Program-made: the position numbers and the translations under genes
The notes under the pieces: generated by a model
Databases searched by the model: none
The model's input: the letters and a program-made list of their open reading frames with translations, nothing else
What the model was told of the DNA's origin: nothing
Shown: positions 1 to 5,695 of the stretch, in pieces
Position numbering within the stretch: the first letter of the stretch is position 1
Layout of the letters: each line of letters opens with the position of its first letter
NCBI GenBank assembly: GCA_020860025.1
Contig: JAJBVC010000207.1
Span: 1 to 6,806 of the forward strand
Length of the DNA: 6,806 nucleotides
Source of the DNA: Clostridiales bacterium
GTDB taxonomy: Bacteria; Bacillota; Clostridia; Oscillospirales; Acutalibacteraceae
Direction of reading: 5' to 3'

Positions 1-13
1 GTAAAATACGTAA

Positions 14-30
14 TTGAGGTTAAACCTTAA
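14..30. promoter_or_regulatory. Imperfect palindrome upstream of fucO, possible operator
   Basis: Two 8-base arms, TTGAGGTT (14-21) and AACCTTAA (23-30), flank a single central base and mirror each other with one mismatch. A TAAAAT at 2-7 matches the -10 consensus at five of six positions. If it is a -10, transcription would start near base 14, inside the palindrome, which is where a repressor often binds. The -35 would lie outside the window and cannot be checked. The one-base centre makes an RNA hairpin unlikely, so this is a DNA-site candidate only. AT-rich palindromes of this size also arise by chance. Confidence 0.25.
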
Positions 31-52
31 ATAATTTTTTGGAGATGAAAAA

Positions 53-1198
53 ATGCAAAGATTTGTATTAAACGAAACGAGCTATCACGGCTCAGGCGCA
101 ATCAATGAAATTGCAAATGAGGTCAAAGGTCGTGGATTTAAAAAAGCATTTGTTTGCTCTGACCCTGACCTTATCAAATTCAATGTAACAAAAAAGGTTA
201 CAGACGTTCTTGATAACGCCGATATTGATTATGAGCTGTACAGCCAAATCAAACCAAACCCGACTATCGAAAATGTTCAAACAGGCGTTTCTGCTTTTAA
301 AGCAAGCGGCGCTGACTGCATTATCGCTATCGGCGGCGGTTCGTCTATGGACACGGCAAAGGCAATCGGTATTATTATTAAAAATCCTGAGTTTGCCGAT
401 GTTCGCTCACTTGAGGGAGCTGCTCCTACCAAGAACAAGTGCGTACCTATTATCGCTGTTCCGACAACGGCAGGTACTGCAGCAGAGGTTACGATTAACT
501 ATGTAATCACCGACACTGAGAAAAACAGAAAAATGGTTTGCGTTGATGTTCACGACATTCCGGTTGTTGCTGTTGTTGACCCCGATATGATGTCATCAAT
601 GCCAAAAGGACTTACAGCCGCTACAGGTATGGACGCTCTTACTCACGCTATCGAGGGTTATATTACGGCAGGCGCTTGGGAACTTTCCGATATGTTCCAC
701 TTGAAAGCAATAGAGATTATCAGCAAGAATCTCAGAGGTGCTGTTGATAATACTCCAGACGGCAGAGAAGGTATGGCGCTCGGTCAGTACATTGCCGGAA
801 TGGGCTTTTCAAACGTAGGTTTGGGAATTGTTCACTCGATGGCTCACCCACTCGGCGCTCTTTATGACACACCACACGGCGTTGCAAATGCAATCATACT
901 TCCGACTGTTATGGAATATAACGCACCGGCAACAGGTGAAAAATACAGAGATATTGCAAAAGCAATGGGTGTTGACGGAGTTGATTCTATGACTCTTGAC
1001 GAGGCAAGAAAAGCTGCTGTTGATGCTGTTAAAAAGCTTTCTCAGGATGTTGGTATTCCTGCCGACCTTAAAGAAATTGTTAAACCTGAGGATGTTGATT
1101 TCCTTGCTCAGTCAGCTTATGATGACGCTTGCAGACCGGGTAACCCGAGAGAAACAAGCGTTGCGGAAATTAAAGAACTTTATCTTTCACTGATGTAA
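53..1198 (+). CDS. fucO: FucO-type lactaldehyde reductase / iron-containing alcohol dehydrogenase
   Basis: Group III (iron-dependent) alcohol dehydrogenase of 381 residues, the usual family length. By similarity to FucO it would reduce L-lactaldehyde to L-1,2-propanediol with NADH in the cytoplasm during anaerobic fucose or rhamnose use. Visible features are the dinucleotide-binding GGGSSMD (residues 94-100), the TTAGTAAEVTINYVITD block (138-154), and the metal ligands D194, H198, H261 and H275 in TGMDALTHAIEG, HSMAHPLG and DTPHG. The blocks NPEFADVRSLEG and GQYIAGMGFSNVGLG closely match what I recall of Escherichia coli FucO, more than other members of the superfamily. The ATG at 53 has an SD GGAG at 41-44, eight bases upstream. 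No fucose or rhamnose genes are visible, so a broader role (1,2- or 1,3-propanediol or general alcohol dehydrogenase) is possible. By eye the gene is richer in G+C than its neighbours, in keeping with high expression. Confidence 0.88.
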   Translation: MQRFVLNETSYHGSGAINEIANEVKGRGFKKAFVCSDPDLIKFNVTKKVTDVLDNADIDYELYSQIKPNPTIENVQTGVSAFKASGADCIIAIGGGSSMDTAKAIGIIIKNPEFADVRSLEGAAPTKNKCVPIIAVPTTAGTAAEVTINYVITDTEKNRKMVCVDVHDIPVVAVVDPDMMSSMPKGLTAATGMDALTHAIEGYITAGAWELSDMFHLKAIEIISKNLRGAVDNTPDGREGMALGQYIAGMGFSNVGLGIVHSMAHPLGALYDTPHGVANAIILPTVMEYNAPATGEKYRDIAKAMGVDGVDSMTLDEARKAAVDAVKKLSQDVGIPADLKEIVKPEDVDFLAQSAYDDACRPGNPRETSVAEIKELYLSLM

Positions 1199-1211
1199 AA
1201 GAATATTTAAA

Positions 1212-1253
1212 AGGCTATCGTACTTAGAAAATGTACGATAGCCTAATTTTTTT
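1212..1253. terminator. Rho-independent terminator, probably bidirectional
   Basis: A perfect 12-bp stem (1212-1223 with 1233-1244) closes a 9-base loop. On the plus strand it is followed by AA and seven T (1247-1253), which makes a strong terminator 13 bases after the fucO stop. On the minus strand the same stem is followed by TTTT (1211-1208), a shorter U-tract. It could therefore also end the transcript of the convergent P-loop gene, whose stop is at 1288-1290. The plus-strand role is well supported and the minus-strand role is likely but weaker. Confidence 0.9.
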
Positions 1254-1287
1254 GAATAAAATAAGTTTTAGTTAAAATTAACTCTGA

Positions 1288-1704
1288 TTACGCTTCTTCA
1301 CAGTAATCAAAAATTTCAACAGGAAGATCTTCCTTATCGCAACTGATTGTGAAATAGAAATTAACGTCTGTTGCCTCTGAAAGCTCTGAAAGCATCTCAA
1401 AAAATTGAGGAAGCTTGTCATAATCTCTGCCGACAATTTTGAATGTAGCATCAACAAGAATATCCGTTACATCATAGTTACCGGCACAAATACCTGCAAG
1501 AAATCCGTAAAAAGCCTTATGACCGTTAATTAAATAAGTTTCGGTTTCAAGCAAACGAGCCTTTGAAGATACGTCATATGTAAGTTTTGGTTCCTTTTCA
1601 ACACAAACTACATTACCATCAGAATTTTCAACACAAATTCCAACCTGGTCAATGAGTCTTTTAGTTTTTCCTGAACCTTTATTGCCAATTATAAGTTTAA
1701 TCAT
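1288..1704 (-). CDS. Small P-loop NTPase-like protein of unknown function
   Basis: A 138-residue cytoplasmic protein with no signal peptide or membrane segment. Near the N-terminus is a Walker A motif, GNKGSGKT (residues 7-14). A hydrophobic strand ending in acid, DILVDAT (81-87, with D85), fits Walker B, and a strand-like FYFTISCD (116-123) follows. This layout resembles a minimal RecA-like or thymidine-kinase-like core with nothing attached. A frame opening ten codons upstream exists, but the SD lies inside that extension, so the ATG at 1704 is preferred. The gene starts 37 bases after the pgi stop on the same strand and is probably the last gene of that transcript. I recall similar short proteins in clostridia, usually labelled hypothetical or, without good reason, PilT-like. 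No function can be assigned. A nucleotide-dependent regulatory or binding role is inference only. Confidence 0.85.
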   Translation of the reverse strand: MIKLIIGNKGSGKTKRLIDQVGICVENSDGNVVCVEKEPKLTYDVSSKARLLETETYLINGHKAFYGFLAGICAGNYDVTDILVDATFKIVGRDYDKLPQFFEMLSELSEATDVNFYFTISCDKEDLPVEIFDYCEEA

Positions 1705-1710
1705 TACAAT

Positions 1711-1716
1711 TCCTCC
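1711..1716 (-). promoter_or_regulatory. Shine-Dalgarno deciding the start of the P-loop gene
   Basis: GGAGGA on the minus strand (1716 to 1711) lies six bases before the ATG at 1704, which is ideal spacing. In the longer reading frame these bases would encode Gly-Gly. That makes the upstream ATG at 1734 unlikely to be the real start. Confidence 0.85.
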
Positions 1717-1741
1717 AAGGGTATTTATTTTCAACTACATA

Positions 1742-3088
1742 TTAACATATACCGAGTCTTTTTTCAAGACTTTCTTTTTCCTTTTCGTAACCCGGCTTGC
1801 CAAGAAGAGCAAACATATTTTTCTTATAGCTTTCAACTCCGGGCTGATTGAAGGGATTTACACCAAGAATATAACCCGAAACGGCACAAGTTTTTTCAAA
1901 GAAATAAATAAGATAACCTATTTCTCTCGGCGTAATTGAGTCACATTCAATAACGAGATTTCCGACACCACCGTCTGTATGAGCGAGAAGTGTTCCCTGT
2001 CTTGCTTTTTCGTTAACGTAGCTCATTGCGCATCCGCTAAGAAAATTAAGACCATCAATATTTCCGTCCTGCTCGGTTATGAGAAAATCATCGTGAGGGT
2101 GATTGAATTTAACAGCGGTTTCAAACATCAGATTTCCGCCACTCTCCTGAATATACTGACCGACAGAATGTAAATCGGTAGAAAAAATGCACGAAACAGG
2201 AAACAGACCTTTACCGTCTTTTCCCTCGCTCTCAGCAAAAAGCTGTTTGAGCCATTCGTTAAACATAGCCATACACGGCTCATAAGAAATAAAACATTCA
2301 AGCTTTTTGCCTTTATTGTAAAAGCAATTACGTATTGCCGCATATTTGAGCATATCATTTTTTTCAATATCCTCATCGCAAAGAGAATCCTGTGCCTCTT
2401 TAGCGCCGAGCATAAGCTCGTCAATATCAATTCCGGCAACGGCAATAGGAAGCAAGCCTACTGCTGTAAGAACAGAAAAACGTCCGCCAACGTCGTCAGG
2501 AACGACAAACGTTTCATAGCCTTTAGCGTCTGCAAGCTCTTTTAATGTTCCCTTTTCCCTGTCGGTTGTACAGAATATACGTTTGGCAGCCTCTTCTTCG
2601 GAATATTTATTATAAATCAAATCTCTGAAAATTCTAAATGCAATAGCAGGCTCAGTTGTCGTTCCGCTTTTACTGATAACATTAACACAAATGTCTTTCC
2701 CCTCGCAGATTGAAACAAGCTCTGTAATCATCGACGGACTGATTGAGTTGCCGATAAAATAAATTTCAGGAGTATCTTTTTTCAGCGAATTATAATTTGG
2801 TGAAGTTAAACATTCAATAACTGCTCTCGCTCCGAGATATGAACCGCCGATACCAATAACAATAAGTACGTCGGCATTTTCTTTAATATATTCGGCAGCA
2901 TTTTTAATTCTGTCAAATTCTTCTTTATCATAATCTGTCGGCAAAGTTACCCAACCGAGAAAGTCGTTACCCTCGCCTGTTTTATTGTGCAATGTACGCA
3001 TAGCGTCAACAGCCTTTGGAGCCATCGCTTTAATATCAGAATCCGAAACTATATTCTGTGCGTGCTGTGAAATTAGTTTTGTTGACAT
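1742..3088 (-). CDS. pgi: Glucose-6-phosphate isomerase
   Basis: Cytoplasmic enzyme interconverting glucose 6-phosphate and fructose 6-phosphate, the second step of glycolysis. At 448 residues it is the short Firmicutes form rather than the ~550-residue proteobacterial/animal form. Visible motifs are GIGGSYLGARA (79-89) and ISKSGTTTEPA (138-148) in the sugar-phosphate-binding SIS fold, then family signature 1 around DDVGGRFSVLTAVG (198-211). The expected catalytic base is E286 in ESEGK, with H307 in TDLHSVGQ. Signature 2 is NPFNQPGVESYKK (411-423) with the active-site lysine K422. All key residues are present and the gene is intact. The ATG at 3088 has an SD GAGG at 3100-3097, eight bases upstream. 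It lies 87 bases after the carboxypeptidase gene and 37 bases before the P-loop gene, all on the same strand. Confidence 0.97.
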   Translation of the reverse strand: MSTKLISQHAQNIVSDSDIKAMAPKAVDAMRTLHNKTGEGNDFLGWVTLPTDYDKEEFDRIKNAAEYIKENADVLIVIGIGGSYLGARAVIECLTSPNYNSLKKDTPEIYFIGNSISPSMITELVSICEGKDICVNVISKSGTTTEPAIAFRIFRDLIYNKYSEEEAAKRIFCTTDREKGTLKELADAKGYETFVVPDDVGGRFSVLTAVGLLPIAVAGIDIDELMLGAKEAQDSLCDEDIEKNDMLKYAAIRNCFYNKGKKLECFISYEPCMAMFNEWLKQLFAESEGKDGKGLFPVSCIFSTDLHSVGQYIQESGGNLMFETAVKFNHPHDDFLITEQDGNIDGLNFLSGCAMSYVNEKARQGTLLAHTDGGVGNLVIECDSITPREIGYLIYFFEKTCAVSGYILGVNPFNQPGVESYKKNMFALLGKPGYEKEKESLEKRLGIC

Positions 3089-3139
3089 AAGTATCGCCTC
3101 TTTATCATATATTGAAACTTAATAAATTTCTAAAAACAT

Positions 3140-3168
3140 ATACTACACCATTTTAATAGATTATTCAA
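3140..3168 (-). promoter_or_regulatory. Possible promoter for pgi
   Basis: On the minus strand a TTGAAT (3168-3163) and a TAGTAT (3145-3140) are separated by exactly 17 bases. Both match the sigma-70/SigA hexamers at four or more positions. Transcription would begin near 3133, giving a leader of about 45 bases before the pgi ATG. No terminator hairpin lies between the carboxypeptidase stop and pgi, so pgi may also be reached by read-through. In such AT-rich DNA a match of this quality can be accidental. Confidence 0.35.
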
Positions 3169-3175
3169 TACTTTT

Positions 3176-4312
3176 TTATATTTTTTTAAACAACTGTCCA
3201 AAAACATATAAAAATGAATTTTCGCTTACAGTCTCATTTGCTTTAAGCGGGATTGAGACAATTTCGTCATCATTTGACTTAACAATAATTTCACCTAGTA
3301 TATCTCCTTTTTTAACAGGAGCAGAAACTTCCCTTTTTAAATTATAAACATATTCAAGTTCGTCAAAATCTTTTTTTACAAGCACCTTGTTACTGTCCGT
3401 AATTTGAGGTTTAATTTTTTTCTTAATACCGTTTTTTATTTTTACATAAGCAAGTTTACTTTCATCAGCTTTTATTTCTTCAATCCTGTAATTTGCAAAA
3501 CCGTAATCAAGAAGTTGAGCTGACTTATCAAATCTGTCATCGCTTGTTTTTGCACCTAAAACTACTGAAACAAGGCTCATATTATCTCTCGTTGCGGTTG
3601 CGCAAAGGCAAAATCCGGCATTTGAGGTCGTGCCGGTTTTAAGACCTGTAATTCCGTCGTAAGTATTTACAAGCTTATTTGTGTTATTAAGCTCCGTTTC
3701 GCCATTACGCAAACTGTCAAGCCACACTGTAGAATACTTAAATACCAAATCGTGCTTTACAACTTCACTTGCTATAACAGCCAAATCGTAAGCGCAGGAA
3801 TAATGATTGGTAATTTCATCATCAAGTCCCGTGCAGTTTTCAAAATGGGAATTATTAAGTCCAAGCTCGGCAACTCTAACATTCATACGTTCAACAAATG
3901 CTTCATCACTGCCTGCAACGTATTCACCGAGAAGCGTGCATGCGTCATTCGCCGAGGATATTATTACGGCTTTTAGCAAATCCTCAACGCTCATTTGCTC
4001 CCCAACCTCAAGCCAAATCTGTGAGCCGCCTTTTGAGACAGCATTTTCGCTCGCACTCACCATATCATCAAGTCCGATTTCACCGTTATCAATCGCTTCC
4101 AAAATAATTAAAATGCTCATAATTTTAGTGACTGACGCCGGAGATAAATGCTCATAAGCGTTATTTTCCTTAATTACATCTCCTGTATCAAGGCACATAA
4201 GAATGCTTGATTTAACTTCAATTTCTTCATTTTCCGTATCATCCGCTTTAAACTGCTGAGGTACTGCTATAAATATTGCTAATGAGAGAACAAAAATTAT
4301 ACATTTTTTCAT
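3176..4312 (-). CDS. D-alanyl-D-alanine carboxypeptidase, peptidase S11 (DacF/PBP5-like)
   Basis: An exported low-molecular-weight penicillin-binding protein that removes the terminal D-alanine of peptidoglycan pentapeptides and so limits cross-linking. From the preferred start it has 378 residues. A signal peptide (MKKCIIF..., about 1-22) is followed by the S11 transpeptidase-like domain, with the three penicillin-binding motifs intact: S60-V-T-K63, S120-A-N122 and K225-T-G227. The PBP5 C-terminal beta-domain spans roughly 275-365. The last residues, FLYVFGQLFKKI, are short and amphipathic and could anchor the protein to the membrane outer face as in other family members. The ATG at 4312 is chosen over one nine codons earlier because it has an SD and gives a clean signal peptide. 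The dacF symbol is plausible, but paralogues cannot be told apart here. No convincing promoter was found in 4313-4408 on this strand. Confidence 0.92.
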   Translation of the reverse strand: MKKCIIFVLSLAIFIAVPQQFKADDTENEEIEVKSSILMCLDTGDVIKENNAYEHLSPASVTKIMSILIILEAIDNGEIGLDDMVSASENAVSKGGSQIWLEVGEQMSVEDLLKAVIISSANDACTLLGEYVAGSDEAFVERMNVRVAELGLNNSHFENCTGLDDEITNHYSCAYDLAVIASEVVKHDLVFKYSTVWLDSLRNGETELNNTNKLVNTYDGITGLKTGTTSNAGFCLCATATRDNMSLVSVVLGAKTSDDRFDKSAQLLDYGFANYRIEEIKADESKLAYVKIKNGIKKKIKPQITDSNKVLVKKDFDELEYVYNLKREVSAPVKKGDILGEIIVKSNDDEIVSIPLKANETVSENSFLYVFGQLFKKI

Positions 4313-4315
4313 ATA

Positions 4316-4321
4316 ATCACC
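4316..4321 (-). promoter_or_regulatory. Shine-Dalgarno deciding the start of the carboxypeptidase gene
   Basis: GGTGAT on the minus strand (4321 to 4316) lies three bases before the ATG at 4312. It pairs with the very 3' end of 16S rRNA (the GGTGAT part of AGGAGGTGAT), so the short gap gives normal ribosome placement. The alternative ATG at 4339 has no comparable site upstream. Confidence 0.6.
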
Positions 4322-4343
4322 ATTAAATAGTATTAACATTTAC

Positions 4344-4372
4344 TTGAGTTAATAACAATATTTTGTTATAAT
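4344..4372 (+). promoter_or_regulatory. Extended -10 SigA-type promoter for mtaB
   Basis: TTGAGT (4344-4349) and a perfect TATAAT (4367-4372) are separated by 17 bases. A TG at 4364-4365 makes an extended -10 (TGTTATAAT). Transcription would start near 4379, giving a leader of about 30 bases to the preferred mtaB ATG. It sits in the 96-base gap between mtaB and the divergent carboxypeptidase gene. It is the best promoter in the window. Confidence 0.75.
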
Positions 4373-4408
4373 TACTCTAATAATTTTAGTAAGGCTGTGA
4401 GAACGAAT

Positions 4409-5695
4409 ATGAAAGCTGCATTTTACACACTTGGCTGCAAGGTTAATCAGTATGAAACCGAATATATGGCAGAGCTGCTAAAAAAAGCCGGCTTTGAAAT
4501 TGTCAGTCCAAAGGAAAACGCTGACTATTATATTGTTAATTCCTGCACAGTAACGTCAACAGCCGACCAAAAAACTCGGCAAAGCATACGAAAATTTAAA
4601 CGACTTCATCCAAAATCTGTTGTTATTCTTACAGGATGTATGCCACAGGCTTTTCCAAATGATGCGACCGCATTAAAAGAAGCTGATATTGTTCTGTCAA
4701 ACAAAAATGACGGCGATATTTTAGACTTAATCAACAAATACACAGTTACAAAAGAGCGTTTGATACATATTGACGAACATAAAAACGGCGATGAATTTTG
4801 GGACTGTTCTATTTCTGATTTTAAAGAAAGAATACGAGCTTTTGTCAAAATTGAGGATGGATGCGACAGATTTTGCTCATACTGCATAATTCCGAAATCT
4901 CGTGGCAGAGTTCGCTCAAAGGAACTTTTTGCACTAAAAAACGAAGTTGAAAATTTGGCAAACCACGGTATTAAAGAGATTGTTCTTGTAGGCATAAATC
5001 TTTCGGCATACGGTAAGGGTAAGGATTTTGATTTAGTTGACGCAGTTAAAATCTGTGCCGAAAATGAAAATATTAAAAGAATACGATTAGGCTCGCTTGA
5101 ACCTGACCATATTACTGATGAAATGATTGAGAAGCTCTCAATAATTGAGAAGTTTTGTCCTCAGTTTCACCTGTCTCTTCAAAGCGGCTGCGACAAAACA
5201 TTAAAAAATATGAACCGTCATTATACGTCTTCGCAGTACAAAGCTCTTTGCGAAAAAATCCGCAGCACTTTCAAAAATTCAAGCATAACTACAGACGTTA
5301 TGGTAGGCTTTCACGAAGAAAGCATTGACGATTTTAACAAATCATTGGATTTTGTAAAAAGTATTAAATTTGAAAAAGTACACGTTTTTCCATACAGCGA
5401 ACGGTTTGGCACAGCCGCTTCAAAAAGAGGCGACAATGTACCGAAGCCTGAAAAAGAAAGGCGTGCCGAAATTATGATTAAGGAGACTGAAAAAATACGA
5501 AATCAGTATCTCAAAAATCTTATAGGCAAAGAGGTTGATGTGCTGTTTGAAAATGAAGTCGATGAAAACATTTATCAGGGATATACAAAAAATTATCTTC
5601 CCGTTCGTACACACTCCAATGAAAATCTTATCGGCTTAATAAAAAAAGTCAAAATTACAAACTACTGTGAAAATGAATTTTGCATAGCGGAATAA
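4409..5695 (+). CDS. mtaB: tRNA t6A37 methylthiotransferase MtaB
   Basis: Radical-SAM methylthiotransferase that converts t6A to ms2t6A at position 37 of ANN-decoding tRNAs, which aids codon reading. From the preferred start it has 428 residues. The N-terminal MTTase (UPF0004) domain has its cluster cysteines C10, C46 and C77. The radical SAM domain carries C152, C156 and C159 in GCDRFCSYC. A C-terminal TRAM domain lies at about 370-425. The opening TLGCKVNQYETE is the MtaB/YqeV form rather than MiaB or RimO. An in-frame GTG at 4397 is possible, but AAGG (4391-4394) is too close to it, and the ATG at 4409 fits the family N-terminus. The SD before it is weak (GTGAG at 4397-4401). One oddity is that the usually conserved GFPGE stretch reads GFHEE (300-304). 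The last 34 bases overlap the convergent GHL10 gene. Confidence 0.95.
   Translation: MKAAFYTLGCKVNQYETEYMAELLKKAGFEIVSPKENADYYIVNSCTVTSTADQKTRQSIRKFKRLHPKSVVILTGCMPQAFPNDATALKEADIVLSNKNDGDILDLINKYTVTKERLIHIDEHKNGDEFWDCSISDFKERIRAFVKIEDGCDRFCSYCIIPKSRGRVRSKELFALKNEVENLANHGIKEIVLVGINLSAYGKGKDFDLVDAVKICAENENIKRIRLGSLEPDHITDEMIEKLSIIEKFCPQFHLSLQSGCDKTLKNMNRHYTSSQYKALCEKIRSTFKNSSITTDVMVGFHEESIDDFNKSLDFVKSIKFEKVHVFPYSERFGTAASKRGDNVPKPEKERRAEIMIKETEKIRNQYLKNLIGKEVDVLFENEVDENIYQGYTKNYLPVRTHSNENLIGLIKKVKITNYCENEFCIAE

Noticed and set aside
1288..1704. Calling the P-loop protein a PilT-type twitching motility ATPase
   Set aside because: It has only a Walker A and a probable Walker B. The Asp and His boxes of PilT-type ATPases, their N-terminal domain and any pilus gene nearby are all absent.
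1652..1939. Plus-strand frame of 95 codons across the pgi/P-loop junction
   Set aside because: It is antisense to two well-supported genes, with a Phe/Ile-rich translation that simply reflects the opposite strand.
3101..3132. TATGAT at 3109-3104 (minus strand) as the pgi -10
   Set aside because: Transcription would start inside the SD of pgi, leaving no usable ribosome binding site. The upstream pair at 3168-3140 fits better.
3807..4157. Open frame of 116 codons on the plus strand inside the carboxypeptidase gene
   Set aside because: It lies wholly antisense to a gene with all catalytic motifs, has a low-complexity Ser/Ile-rich translation and no SD or recognisable domain.
4327..4355. TTATTA-N17-TACTAT on the minus strand as a carboxypeptidase promoter
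   Set aside because: The predicted start would fall near 4320, within the SD and only a few bases from the ATG at 4312.
4606..4995. Open frame of 129 codons on the minus strand inside mtaB
   Set aside because: It is antisense to the MTTase and radical SAM domains of mtaB, and its composition is what a shadow frame would give.
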